The notes: generated by a model not told the origin, from the sequence alone. A stretch of DNA of 64,000 bases from Harmothoe impar (GCA_947462335.1 OX381708.1:1984001-2048000); one strand, 5' to 3'. Counted from the stretch's first letter, positions 29,301 to 38,403 are shown. A program made the numbers and translations.

Positions 29301-30526
29301 TTAAAAGCGGGGTTATCCCCGGTTTTAATTTCATGCAATACCTTATTGGTTCTCCCCAGGGGTTCCCCTGGGGCCGCAAAAGCTTGCCTGCATCTCTTCA
29401 GCATAGCCTTTAGGGCTTCCTGATCATTCTCATCCGTTATGGACGATCCGGCTAACAACTTAGTTAACTCTTCATGTAATTCCTCTTCCCCTCCTTCTTC
29501 TAACCTCAGGTCTTGATGGCTACCGGTGACTGCCTCCGCAAGTATCACTTTCCCAACCTCAGTGCCTTTTTCAAGATATACTGTGGAGTTTCCGGGGTTG
29601 GAAATGGGTGTCACTGTCCATCGGGAATTCCCTACTAGGGTATCCGCCGATTCCAATCCCTTCCGGGATAATACAGCCATATCCGGCTCGATTACCGCTA
29701 ATCCCTTCTGGATTAGCCTCCCTGAACTGACTAACACGTCACAGGTCATTCCCGGGGGAATCTTCACAGTCTGTGCCACACTAGCGACACTACTGATCAC
29801 TCTCAACTTACAGAGTATAGTCATATCATACGGGTATTCAATCCTCAATTTCCCACTTTTCGGATTCAAAGTCGCACCGAAAAGCGCTGCAAAATCTAAC
29901 CCAAGAATACCATCATCTTCAATCTCAGCTATGGTCGGGGCCCAAACAAATTCTTTCCCGGCCACAGAGATTATCAGAAAAGTCCGTCCAAATGTCCTCA
30001 TTCTGGTACCATCGGCCGTACATGCGTTTACCCTCATTGTGAGGTTCTCACACATATTCGGCAATAAGCTGATGAATCTCCTAGAGATCATGGAGTGGCT
30101 AGCTCCAGTATCCATAAGAAACTCACCAGTCTTTCCTTGTACAGAACAGGAAACGTACCACCTCTTCCCATCAGTTACTGAGGGATTCCTAGTAAACCGG
30201 TGAAGGTCACTATCAGTGCCCAGGTCGAATCCACATCCTTTCAGGTGTTCCAGACAAGGATGACCCGGGGGAAGCCTGGTTCCTCCAACCTTAACCAACT
30301 CTTTGGTTATTGACTCCTCTAAACTGGCACTAGGTTTCCCATACGCGCACCCCTGGGCGCCTGTTGCACCAGTCTCCCCAGCCTCATGGTTTCCGGGATG
30401 TACGGTCCCATCTCCCTTCTTGCTGGACGCATTCACTGCTAATGAATCTTCACCGCCAACGTCGGTGATAATCTGACATATTTCTTCAGGGGTTACCGTC
30501 CTGTCACCTTCGGTAACCCCCTCTAA
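26315..30526 (-). CDS. pol: Gypsy-1 pol: protease, RT, RNase H, integrase
   Basis: Open from the frameshift site to 26315, about 1400 codons, in the -1 frame of gag. Counted from codon 30436: aspartic protease Leu-Met-Asp-Thr-Gly-Ala-Ser near 107-113; RT with Phe-Cys-Ile-Asp-Tyr-Arg and Tyr-Leu-Asp-Asp (about 510); RNase H with Asp-Thr-Asp-Ala-Ser (about 665). The integrase has its HHCC finger (His-x...His, Cys-Pro-Asp-Cys), catalytic Ala-Ile-Asp-Ile, His-Ser-Asp-Gln-Gly and Met-Val-Glu-Arg, and a GPF-type motif (Trp-Asp-Gly-Pro-Phe). The last 90 residues are very basic with an AT-hook core (Arg-Gly-Arg-Pro-Arg-Lys). All catalytic residues checked are present. The first AUG nearby (30430-30432) is out of frame, so expression needs frameshifting. 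Confidence 0.95.
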   Translation of the reverse strand, partial: LEGVTEGDRTVTPEEICQIITDVGGEDSLAVNASSKKGDGTVHPGNHEAGETGATGAQGCAYGKPSASLEESITKELVKVGGTRLPPGHPCLEHLKGCGFDLGTDSDLHRFTRNPSVTDGKRWYVSCSVQGKTGEFLMDTGASHSMISRRFISLLPNMCENLTMRVNACTADGTRMRTFGRTFLIISVAGKEFVWAPTIAEIEDDGILGLDFAALFGATLNPKSGKLRIEYPYDMTILCKLRVISSVASVAQTVKIPPGMTCDVLVSSGRLIQKGLAVIEPDMAVLSRKGLESADTLVGNSRWTVTPISNPGNSTVYLEKGTEVGKVILAEAVTGSHQDLRLEEGGEEELHEELTKLLAGSSITDENDQEALKAMLKRCRQAFAAPGEPLGRTNKVLHEIKTGDNPAFKIPYRRLPLKKKLVAEEEIAKMLKDNVIIPSMSPWSSPVCMVTKKDGSIRFCIDYRKLNGLTKKNSYPLPRIDETIDSLGGNEWFCTLDLQSGYWQVGMKPEDMEKTAFSSHIGLFEYKVMPFGLCNAPATFEAMMETLLSDLLWRKCLVYLDDVIVFGKTFADCLSNLEEVLNRIMSNGLKLKPKKCNLFKKDINYLGRIISTEGVKADPEKIRSVTEWEVPRGPKDVRSFLGFCSYYRDFLPGYSRIAYPIQCLSHWTPGNRKEEFPWGREQDTAFLAIKKLFVETPVLKYPTPDGHFVLDTDASNESIGAALSQVQDGVEVPIAFASNTMSKTQRNYCTTKRELLAVIVYTKKFKHFLWGSDFTLRTDHSSLRWLLNFKDAEGMIGRWLAHLSEFGLEQSQIQHRAGVKHVNADALSRRPIRKCENTNCDDCGQHEAVIAGARIPFEIKGTGVLEWSMGTIRKFQEKDPNLSRLLVLLPRKIRPPRPEISLENREMRRLIAQWAELEVQSGIVYRWKINSSGRRVRQVVIPSGMRRDVMYYCHGHLTSGHFGKKRSLERLKRRYYWPGMSSDLLRWIATCPDCCKNKPGPGMGKMPLSQELFGVRFARVAIDIISGFKTTPEGNTCMMVVTDYYTKYTRVFPLADHKAATCAKAFVKGWVLYLGVPLMMHSDQGREFESDLWQEMCHRLAICKTRTNPYRPQSDGMVERFNRTLIQVLKSLVNDKMDDWDEQCDYVCHAYNSTVHSSTSCSPNLLVFGEDLIMPADLVFGVVGMNPETPCHVMFVESLRDQFKYAYELVRTELQKNATWQKTGYDLGLKPRRFKVGDQVVRLHEPLSTLKLASNWDGPFVVTRIVSDSTVVIRSLQGKMYKSNVARLREWKGRDLSLDSYELEVDTLIEESEQRKLVKEPPRKRGRPRKEVSRKLMVQKPVIPKRSGKKAANKVSLAEGKRTRKSVVKAKSTLEKACPRTRSNVMPKNIRRSPRLLARDGIT

Positions 30527-30532
30527 TTTCCC
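30489..30532 (-). promoter_or_regulatory. -1 ribosomal frameshift signal, Gypsy-1 gag/pol
   Basis: On the minus strand the heptamer G GGA AAT (30532-30526) is in the right phase (X XXY YYZ). The gag stop TAG follows at once (30525-30523), with a 5-nt spacer in all, and then a perfect 10-bp hairpin GGGGTTACCG/CGGTAACCCC (30520-30511 with 30498-30489, 12-nt loop). This is the standard layout of retroviral -1 frameshift sites, and pol is exactly in the -1 frame. Confidence 0.88.
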
Positions 30533-33063
30533 GAAACCTCACTTCTCAGAACAGGTTTCTCCGCTTTGCATTCGGAAGCAAAGTGTCCTTTTACCTGACA
30601 CCTGTAACACTGGACAGTGTTACGATCCACCCTAGGGCGGCGCCGGGTTTGATTATCAAACACCTCGTTCATGCGTTTAATCATGGACTCCATTAAGGTA
30701 TTTAATGAATTTCCTGACGCATTTGTTTTATCCGGAGTGGTCATCTCCGGGGTCTTTGGTTTCTGACTGGAATCAGTCGTAGGTTCCCGTGTATCGGGTT
30801 TCCGGGGGGTTTCCGAATAACCTTTGTTACTAGGAAGCTTCCCGGAAGCTGGGGTAGAGCTAGATTTCGGTCGACCCTTGAATTTCAGGGCGTCTACTCT
30901 CTCCTCCCCTTCAGATTCTTCCGTGGAAGAATCGTCACCATCCAAGGAATGTTCAATTCCAGAGACGCGCTGTCCCCTATTAGCGGGTATCATACCAGCT
31001 AATAGTATTTTCTTCTTGTCATGCTGATCAATTGCCATGAACAAGTCCGCTAGGGAAGACCCAGCTTCCCAAGCTCTACCACAAACTTTAGCATGTTCAG
31101 GATCACTCAATCCACTAATAAATCTTACAAATAGAGATTCTATGTAATATTCAGCATCCCTACTCCATTCTGGCCTAGCCTGCCGCAACAATCGCTGCAA
31201 TTCTAACCCAAAAATTTTAGCAGATTCCTTAGGTTTCTGCGTTCTTCTCTGAAACAGAGTCCAGTGATCCACTGTCACCATTTTCCCAAAGGTGTAACAA
31301 GCTAATACTTCCAGCTGGTCGTATGTAGCTTCTGGCCCGTAAGTGTCCCTCCATTCCTCAACCACTATCTTACCCGGACCATCACTTAACCATATCACAA
31401 AAGCTCCCAAGGATTCCTCCTTGTTCCAGCAATTGTACTTACAATCATCTAAAAGTGATTGATATTCTTCCTTCCAGGGTCTTAAACCCCTGTAAGGCTT
31501 AGTTACGCGTGCAGTTCTTTTAGCGGCATAATTAGAATGCACTAATTGACCCGACATGCGTCTACTCCAAGCCAGTAGGTCGGTACCGTCTTGACCTCGG
31601 CTAGAGCAATCTAGTCCCAAATTACCTATGGCGGGGTCTCGATTATGTAATCGGTGCTCCGCCGGGGTCATTGTGACCCGCCGGTTCAAAGGAACCTTTC
31701 TTTTGGGTACATCGTCAGATGATTTATCTGATTCAGTATCTGAATTCTCATCAAAGCGTGGGCCTTGATAGCCTGACAATCCCTCAGTGTTTTTATGCAC
31801 CGGGTTTGACCTTCCCTTTGTTCCCGGTTGGGTCCCCTTATTCAACCTATCCCTCGGCCTAATCTCAGGATCTTTATTGACTCCCGAGTTAGTTTCCGTG
31901 GCCGGAGGTGGATACGAATAAGTTGCATCTGGGCAATACCTATAATTACCCTTGCCATCATAACCTCCCGGATTCCCATACAGAGCCGGGTCATCTCCCG
32001 CAAAGGGGTTCAATGAGCCATAACTATGGTTCACCACTTCATCTCGAAATTTATTTTTGTAATGTCGAGACACTTCCTCCTCTGGAGACATTTCCCTGTT
32101 AACCGGACCATTACTGGCATGATTAACTGGTTCCCGTCCAAGAGAGCGCCCGGTTACATTCACTCTCCTTGAGTCTTTCTCTCTGTTCTTATACACAGAG
32201 TCTTCTACATTCCTCAATCCATTATCATTAATAAATGGATCGAATTGAGGTAATGCATCCCCCTTACCAGTAGTAGGAGTACTGTCCGGAACAGTTTCCG
32301 GCCTGACAGCTGGAACCTGTTCCTTCCCCTGTTGTTCCATTGCCTTTGATAATTCACCCCGTAAGAGAGTTTTTCTGGCTTCCAGGGAACAGACAGCTTC
32401 CACCTCAGCTTTCCGTTTCCTTTCTAACTCTTCCGTTTCTTCCAGGATTTGCATCCTGGTGGATTCGTTATCTTTGACCAGCTGGTCTCTGCCCTTCTCG
32501 AGGTCCTCCTTCCCCTTCTTCAGGACATACCATTCTCTAGAGTATTGTTTCAACTCCTTCTCATACTTCTCCTTAAGAGATTCGGAGTGTTCATTCTCCT
32601 TCTGGTTCTCAGCAATCTTTGCTTGAATCTTTTGGAATTCATGCGATTCTTGAGCAACCTTCTTCTTCATATACCGGTTGTCCTCTATCAACCATTCCCT
32701 CTCTTCAATGAGAGTCCCCTTTACCTTCTGATTCTCGGAGAGGATCTCATCCCTTTCTTTCACCAGGGATGTCAATTCCTCAGTCAATGCAGCATATTGG
32801 TCTTCCATTGACTGCCTGTCCAAACGGACATTTTCCCAGTAGAGGTCATCCTCTTCCCGAGCCAATCGTTCGTCATATTCCCTTTGGAATTTCTCATCCC
32901 CCACATAGGGTTCTACCCAGGAAAGATCCTGCACTTTCCTCTTCTTTTGATCCGGCTTTAAGCCTTCCACCGGGTAATACCCTGGCACCTCCAGGCGAGT
33001 TGATTCCAACTCTCCTTCACTCAGCTCTGGGCCAGAGCTCCCCAGGCTACCACCGGTAGCCAT
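30523..33063 (-). CDS. gag: Gypsy-1 gag
   Basis: ATG 33061-33063, first in-frame AUG after the leader, giving 846 residues. The N-terminal third is a long Glu/Lys/Arg-rich coiled coil (about residues 60-240). A disordered, charged middle follows. The capsid-like region has Val-Glu-Glu-Trp-Arg-Asp-Thr-Tyr-Gly-Pro (about 590) and downstream helices. The C-terminus carries a Cys-Tyr-Arg-Cys-x4-His-x4-Cys knuckle for RNA binding. The frame ends at the slippery site. The capsid and knuckle regions resemble those of the gag copies at 53.9-62.0 kb. Confidence 0.93.
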   Translation of the reverse strand: MATGGSLGSSGPELSEGELESTRLEVPGYYPVEGLKPDQKKRKVQDLSWVEPYVGDEKFQREYDERLAREEDDLYWENVRLDRQSMEDQYAALTEELTSLVKERDEILSENQKVKGTLIEEREWLIEDNRYMKKKVAQESHEFQKIQAKIAENQKENEHSESLKEKYEKELKQYSREWYVLKKGKEDLEKGRDQLVKDNESTRMQILEETEELERKRKAEVEAVCSLEARKTLLRGELSKAMEQQGKEQVPAVRPETVPDSTPTTGKGDALPQFDPFINDNGLRNVEDSVYKNREKDSRRVNVTGRSLGREPVNHASNGPVNREMSPEEEVSRHYKNKFRDEVVNHSYGSLNPFAGDDPALYGNPGGYDGKGNYRYCPDATYSYPPPATETNSGVNKDPEIRPRDRLNKGTQPGTKGRSNPVHKNTEGLSGYQGPRFDENSDTESDKSSDDVPKRKVPLNRRVTMTPAEHRLHNRDPAIGNLGLDCSSRGQDGTDLLAWSRRMSGQLVHSNYAAKRTARVTKPYRGLRPWKEEYQSLLDDCKYNCWNKEESLGAFVIWLSDGPGKIVVEEWRDTYGPEATYDQLEVLACYTFGKMVTVDHWTLFQRRTQKPKESAKIFGLELQRLLRQARPEWSRDAEYYIESLFVRFISGLSDPEHAKVCGRAWEAGSSLADLFMAIDQHDKKKILLAGMIPANRGQRVSGIEHSLDGDDSSTEESEGEERVDALKFKGRPKSSSTPASGKLPSNKGYSETPRKPDTREPTTDSSQKPKTPEMTTPDKTNASGNSLNTLMESMIKRMNEVFDNQTRRRPRVDRNTVQCYRCQVKGHFASECKAEKPVLRSEVSGN

Positions 33064-33181
33064 TGTCTGTCCACTAAAGGACTGTCTGTCCAACAAAGGA
33101 CTCCTGTTCAGTATAAACTGAACATATTCCAGAACAATTAACTTGTTCTGCTACCTTTACTGCTACTGGTCACGGCACCAG
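33064..33181 (-). promoter_or_regulatory. Gypsy-1 5' leader with primer-binding site and stem-loops
   Basis: The primer-binding site CTGGTGCCGTGACCAG-type sequence starts one base after the LTR (33166-33180); its first 15 bases recur after the Gypsy-3 LTR. Then come stem-loops: 33131-33137 with 33143-33149, 33106-33112 with 33117-33123, and a tandem 19-bp duplication at about 33064-33103 whose halves each fold as GTCC/GGAC. Packaging or dimerisation is a possible role (inference). Confidence 0.75.
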
Positions 33182-33664
33182 TGTGGTGGTTCGTAGTTAA
33201 CTCTAGGTTAAAGAACAACGATCACGGCAGTTTCCAGGTGCGAGAATATATCTGTCTTTATTCACAAGAATAACAACTCCAGTTCCTCTACTAGGGAACG
33301 ATCAGTGTAGCATTAATACACACAGGTAAATCAGGTTTCTCTATAAATAGAGGAAACGGTCAGTATACAACTCTTAGCATACAACTCTGTCCGCACGGTT
33401 GGACATGTGAAGTCTCACGTCAGTCGGGCCTGCACTGACTCCCTTCCAGGTAAACACACGGGTCTTATATAACACCGGCTCTTAGATCACGTGGCCAGGT
33501 GGGTGGGTCGGCCGCCCACCTGAGAGCGGCACACGGTTACCTGAAGAGGACCTGCGCCCTCTCCCGGGAACTGTGTGCACTAGCTCCAGGTGGAGAAGCC
33601 GAGTAAACAGACGTTACCCGGAAATACCGTGTATGAGATTAATATGTAATATCATGCCCCTACA
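33182..33664 (-). repeat. 5' LTR of Gypsy-1
   Basis: No difference from 20685-21167 was seen by eye. TATA box on the minus strand near 33463-33473. Confidence 0.92.
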
Positions 33665-33771
33665 CTATTATGGTCACAAGACCATATCATACAAGATCAT
33701 ATATTTTTTTATGACTATTGAAACACAGTATTCCAAAGTGAGCCCCCCCCCCCATTAACAACGTTTACCTT

Positions 33772-34318
33772 TGTGGGGGTTGTGAAAATATAAAACAGAC
33801 ACAGGTTCCAAATTCAGTTTGAATGCAACAGGCTCTTTTATTCAAGTTTCAATTCTTGGTTCTCAAACAAACACGGCACAGTTAATGACAGACAAGGTTC
33901 AAAGTACACAAGCAGCATCTCGCTGGTTCGAAATCAGCAAGGGCTGTACGAACTGGCCTTGTCACATCAAGGGCTGGTGCAAGAGCCAAGAGCAGGAGGG
34001 GTGTAGGGGCCCGGATCACGAAGGTTACGAAGGATGTAGGTCAGAGCTCGTCCTGCAACGAACTCCCCAATGTGGCCAGCTACGGCCGCTTATATCACCG
34101 GGTTGCGAACCAGGCAGTGTCAACATGGCACTGCACTGGCACGCCATCTGGACTGCCCTACCCGAACTCGCAACTTGGTAATGTTAGGGGACATGGCGCA
34201 GGACCCCAGGTGTTCCCGCCTCTAAACCACGAACCCATTACACACATATATTGTTGCTCCAACACCTTTTTCTTTCCCTCTCCCATTTTCTTTCTTTTCT
34301 CTCTACCTTTTCCTTTTT
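33772..34318 (-). mobile_element. LTR plus polypurine tract of another LTR element (3' end remnant)
   Basis: TGTGGGGG...CTCCAACA bounds about 493 bp (33772-34264). On the minus strand it has a TATA-like TGATATAAGC near 34090 and an AATAAA near 33836. To its right 34265-34318 reads as an almost pure purine tract on the minus strand, as expected upstream of a 3' LTR. No internal coding sequence remains. Confidence 0.55.
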
Positions 34319-34790
34319 TTGGGGGGGGGAGCGGAAACCAGGCCCCCCCTGTGAGGTCCCTATCCCTCAATAGGCCCCTATCCCTCAAAATTGGCCTGTT
34401 TGAGATGTAGGGACCAGGTGAAGTCCCTATGTGCTAAATGGCCCCCATCTTGGTTCAAGCAGGTAAGATGCCTTCAACACAGGCTAGCCTAGGAGTAGCC
34501 TGACCGGCCTATATGTGCACACATAGGCCAGAAGCCTAGAGCGACCCCTATCCTGACTCTAGAGCCAAGGCAGGTGCCGTCACCTGTCATTGGCCTGAAA
34601 AGTTTGGACACGGCTGACCAACCAATCACCAGTAGAATATGTGAATATACCTATAAAACTACATAGCCTATACATTCATTAATTTGAATAGGTATAGCAG
34701 AATTACAGCAAGCCTGTATCTATTCTCGAACCATTAATTAAACGATAGGGTCCTTATATGTGTATTTCTTTAAAGTGTCTACCTTTGCAG
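34319..34790. other. Intron of the TRPM-like gene, no other feature seen
   Basis: Short direct repeats of CCCTATCCCTCAA at 34361-34388. A normal polypyrimidine/AG acceptor ends it. Confidence 0.5.
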
Positions 34791-34874
34791 GTTGTGTTGT
34801 GCATGTTCTGCCCAATCCTCCTCTGTCTGATCAAGTTCCGCGACGTTAAAAATGACAAGTTGGAAAGCAATGAG
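34791..34874 (+). CDS. TRPM-family cation channel, exon (pre-S1 segment)
   Basis: 84 bp, phase 0 at both ends, bounded by TTTGCAG and GTATGT. Encodes a hydrophobic run ending in Leu-Ile-Lys-Phe-Arg and an acidic tail, matching the segment before S1 in TRPM2/TRPM8-type channels. It is the first exon visible; the cytosolic N-terminal MHR exons are not in the window. These channels are tetrameric plasma-membrane cation channels. Confidence 0.75.
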
Positions 34875-35159
34875 GTATGTTTGACTAAGAATTAATAGGA
34901 AAATTAATAAGAGAATGATTGTTGGAATACCACATCAGTTGTCATCTTCCCAGTAAACACAACTACGTTATTTGAACGTGATTTTGATACGTAATATAAC
35001 GTTGAAATGTACGGGTTTATTTAGGTTATTTGACGTAGACCAACATATTTTAATGTTTAAAATATGTTTATATAACGTGGTTTATTTACGAAAGTGTATC
35101 AACGTAGTTTAATGTTGGATGAACATTATGTAAATCTTATTAGAGATCAGGACATCATG

Positions 35160-35170
35160 GGTTCGAGCCC
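35160..35170 (+). repeat. Isolated RNA polymerase III B-box-like sequence
   Basis: GGTTCGAGCCC fits the B-box consensus within a tRNA 3'-half-like context. No matching A box upstream. Confidence 0.35.
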
Positions 35171-35930
35171 CACCTTGGCCAATTAGTAGTGATTTGTAAA
35201 TTGGTACAATGAACTTGAATTACACTAGGGTAGCTAGTCAGATCGCTAACAGGTAATATTACTATATAGGTATAGCGGGATTTATGCTTCAAATGGGATA
35301 AATAAATGATGTTACTAAGAAACCTATATCCTACATAGTGATGGGGGTTTTGTAGGGTTTTAGAGGGCACTTAACTATATGAATTGCCTGCACAAATGAT
35401 GTAAGTTAATCACGGATGGTTTTAACTAGTAATCATTGTGATAGAAAGTAAAATAAGACACCCACAAAGTCTGCTGTATCAGGGGTATCCATCTGTATGA
35501 CATATCACAAATACAAATGCAATTTTATGTGATCAATCCTCTTTTCTGGGAAGGTAGCACATAATGCATGTCCTAGAAAAAATGTTCCAATCTACTTGTT
35601 GGCACTGCCATTGTATATATTTGATTAATTAATTTCTGATTATTTGTAAATGAGAATCTGGAGATAGAACAGCATGTAAAAAAATATACTCTTTCTCTTT
35701 CTCATGATATGCCATTTGTTATGGTAGGGTATAATAATGACAGAGAAAACAAGAATTATATTGTGGGTGTTTAGCACTGCGACACATACAGGGCCGGGAT
35801 CCCGGCCTCTGCTTTCCCTACCTACTAAATGTCCCTATTTATGGATAATTACACATACATGTATTGTCTTCATGGTTAGCCCTCCCATGAGTAGATGTTC
35901 CATAGCCCACATATATATGTACAGTCGGCA

Positions 35931-35985
35931 TGGCCAAGTGGTCTAGGCGCTGGTGCATGGACTCCAACCTCCTGCGTTCAAACCC
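35931..35985 (+). repeat. tRNA-like SINE remnant (A and B boxes)
   Basis: TGGCCAAGTGG (A box, 35931-35941) and GTTCAAACCC (B box, 35976-35985) have tRNA spacing, and the region between resembles a D-arm and anticodon arm. No closing acceptor stem, so not a working tRNA gene. Confidence 0.55.
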
Positions 35986-36312
35986 AATCAAAGTTTATCA
36001 AACTAGTTTCATAACTAAGGCTATACATAAATATCAAATAAGAACAATTGTCCATGATATAATGAAGCTTTTTTATCTTTGAAATTATGGTTATATAACA
36101 TTCTCAAGGTAATAATTTAGGTTAGGTTATTTTAAGTAATTTACCTAAATAAACCTAGAACAACGTTTAAGGTACATTCTTTTACGTAAATCTACGTCAA
36201 ATAACTTAAAATAACCCTTACAGTACAACGTTATTTTACATAGTGAAGCTACATGCTTCACACTGAGAGATAACGTTATTTGAACATCAAAATAGTAAGT
36301 GTGTTTACTGGG

Positions 36313-37142
36313 TTTGGACATGATGGAAAATGTGTATACAGGATTTGCTTAAGTTCCGTATTTGCCCAACAGATTGCCCTCGAAAGGCGCTGTATTCCGT
36401 TGAAACCCTTTAAACTAATCCTGTGTTTATTTAGAAATGTATTTGTTACCTAATAACCAAGAAAAATACATTTTATTAACCTGCATCGTCTCCAAACACA
36501 TCCCGACGCCGCCATGACACCTTGCTTGACACTCATTTCCGGTCTGTGCACCTGCGCCAAGAAATAGTCCTCCCCAGTTTGGTACCCTTTATCGTCTTTA
36601 TTTGTACTATTTAGACCTATTTTTGTGTATTAATTTCTTTGTGTTTTAAATTCGCCCTAAATTGCCGAAAAATATATCGTCGTCCCCACTCTCAGAGCAG
36701 ACCGAGACTTACCGTCCCTCTTTTCACTCAACGCCAGTTGTGAATTTCTAACGATACATTTTTTCACCGATCTATCACCTTACAGACGCTCAACCAAATT
36801 TTCTGGGGGGCTAGGACCTAATTCAGCTATCAGGCGTCAAAATATGAGATCTTTTGTAGTCCTTAGGCTTAGTTTCCATTAGAAATAATAACTCCCAAAT
36901 GAAGCCAATGAAAAAATGTGTCATCATCTCAATCTTAATGTAGGTCACCGATCAGCTGATTGGCGCTGAGCTAAATCTAACAATACATTTCTCTGTATTT
37001 CGTTGAAACCCCTTATGAGAGGCAATTGCTTAGTATTAATTAATATTAAGGCTATATTTCCTTCAAAATTATTTTATTTTAACCCCCGAAATCAGTGAAA
37101 ATAGAAGTAAACGTTTTTGGTACTAAAACCTGTAGATTTGTC
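36313..37142. other. TRPM intron sequence, no gene seen
   Basis: GTTGAAACC(C)CTT-type segments recur near 36398 and 37002. Otherwise unremarkable. Confidence 0.4.
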
Positions 37143-37207
37143 CGGAAATCGAACCCAGGCTGCCGCGGTGGTAGGCAAGAGTGCTAACCACCAGACCATC
37201 TTGGTCC
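37143..37207 (-). repeat. tRNA-like SINE remnant, minus strand
   Basis: Minus strand: A box TGGTCTGGTGGTTAGC (37183-37198) and B box GGTTCGATTTCC (37144-37155). The segment is close to a Gly/Glu-type tRNA in sequence, but lacks a convincing acceptor stem. Confidence 0.6.
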
Positions 37208-37585
37208 AACTGGCAAGGAAGCATCAGTTGGGGACTGTGAACTGCCGACCTTAGATATCCTTATGCACGACCGGAAGTGAAGTTTTCGTGAAATACAGAG
37301 GTTTGAGGAAATACGGGACCTGGTTATTCACTTTTAGCGCAATACGAGTATCAATGCTTAGGCCTACCCGACTTGATATTTCGTCAAAACCATTTTAAAA
37401 TAAAGTATAGTACTGTTATAGTATTACATCGTATACTTTGGCTCTGATACACAACACACAAATAATAGAAATTAAAGCCTGATGCTATATAATCTCTAAA
37501 CATTACACTCTGGGTGAAGGGAACAAAATCAACATACGAAACTGGACTAGGAGTTAAAGGACCATCTAGCCAATCATCTGATAAG

Positions 37586-37666
37586 GGACGTGCAGCAATT
37601 GGTACATGGTGGGTCAACATGAGAAGCTTTTATAAGGCACCAGTCACCAAGTTTGCATCCTCCGCG
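37586..37666 (+). CDS. TRPM-family channel, exon (pre-S1 to S1 boundary)
   Basis: Ends at GCG before GTAAGT, phase 0. The Phe-Tyr-Lys-Ala-Pro-Val-Thr-Lys-Phe block is highly typical of TRPM channels just before S1. The start is uncertain: the frame stays open to 37491, and 37586 is the nearest phase-0 AG, without a strong pyrimidine tract. Confidence 0.65.
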
Positions 37667-37974
37667 GTAAGTGATGAAATAAAGCAAAGTTAGATATGAA
37701 GCAAAGCACTTTTAGGTATTTTCTATGAAACACATTTTACCTACAAAGCAAATTATCTTTATCCTAGCTATATATTCATATAAAGTCCAATTTGGAGTGT
37801 TGGTGCATTTAAAATTTTGAAATTGAAAACGATGTTTGGAAAAGATGTGATATAATGTACTAAAATATCCTGGCCCCAGATATTTACTGAAATATAGTGT
37901 ACCTCAAAAAGTCAAAATGGCTTCATAATACTTCAAACTCAGCTTATATTTCCCCACTGGTTTTTATATTATAG

Positions 37975-38118
37975 CTGTCCCATCTGGTTCTGACTGGGCT
38001 CTTTAGTTATTTTCTTTTGACCAACCTCGTTCCTGTCACCTCCACCCGGAAACCATGCCGCATCGAGTATGTAGTGTGGGCATGGACTGCCTGCCTCTTC
38101 ATTGCGGAATTAGTACAG
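37975..38118 (+). CDS. TRPM-family channel, exon (S1 to start of S2)
   Basis: 144 bp, phase 0 both ends, acceptor TTATAG and donor GTATCA. Encodes S1 (Leu-Thr-Gly-Leu-Phe-Ser-Tyr-Phe-Leu-Leu) and the following Trp-Ala-Trp-Thr...Glu-Leu-Val-Gln, equivalent to the S2 entry and Glu-x-x-Arg/Gln end seen in TRPM proteins. Confidence 0.8.
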
Positions 38119-38403
38119 GTATCAACCAGTTAGAATGCACTGTTATTTGTATGATTACACCACTACATAGAATATGATTTAAATGCGTTGAACATTTGTT
38201 CTTATTAAAGGGGCATTCTCACCACTCGCACTTACCACATAGCAGACTAGAACAGTACTAGAATTGTGAATGGGAAACGCTCGGTGAGAATGCCACTTTA
38301 AAGATTAGTTTATACTTTTTAAACAGTGTTTTCTTTTAGCCCTCCCCACCTGAGATAAATCAAATCAGTGATGTCACCATTGTTTTTGTTCCAATTTGCA
38401 CAG

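Larger units (their letters stand above)
20685..33664 (-). mobile_element. Gypsy-1: apparently intact 13-kb Ty3/Gypsy LTR retrotransposon with a third large ORF
   Basis: LTRs of about 483 bp at both ends look identical by eye. On the minus strand: 5' LTR, primer-binding site, gag, pol in the -1 frame, a 1069-codon third ORF, a structured 3' region, polypurine tract, 3' LTR. Order protease-RT-RNase H-integrase makes it Ty3/Gypsy. Flanks are AATAT on the left and CTATT on the right; shifting the LTR limits by one base gives a shared TATT. At 13 kb it is far longer than the usual 5-8 kb, largely because of the extra ORF and its flanks. Confidence 0.93.
34949..36312. mobile_element. MITE-2: ACGT-rich element with CCCAGTAAACAC ends, in a TRPM intron
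   Basis: CCCAGTAAACAC (34949-34960) and its inverse (36301-36312) bound it. The arms share ACGTTATTTGAAC and further AT/ACGT-rich blocks for about 200 bp. Its ends are those of MITE-1 at 8032-8887. No ORF. Two tRNA-like segments lie inside. Confidence 0.65.

Noticed and set aside
28888..30203. Plus-strand ORFs inside Gypsy-1 pol
   Set aside because: Antisense shadows of the intact minus-strand pol frame.
30430..30436. Pol start at a nearby AUG in Gypsy-1
   Set aside because: The AUG at 30432 is out of frame with pol, while the pol frame is open upstream to the slippery site, so a -1 frameshift explains the data better than reinitiation.
35931..35985. Functional tRNA genes (also 35160 and 37143-37207)
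   Set aside because: A and B boxes are present but acceptor stems do not close, and one lies inside a MITE; SINE remnants are more likely.
37384..37620. 78-codon minus-strand ORF over the TRPM exon
   Set aside because: The opposite strand carries the TRPM Phe-Tyr-Lys-Ala-Pro-Val motif in a spliced context; this ORF is its shadow.
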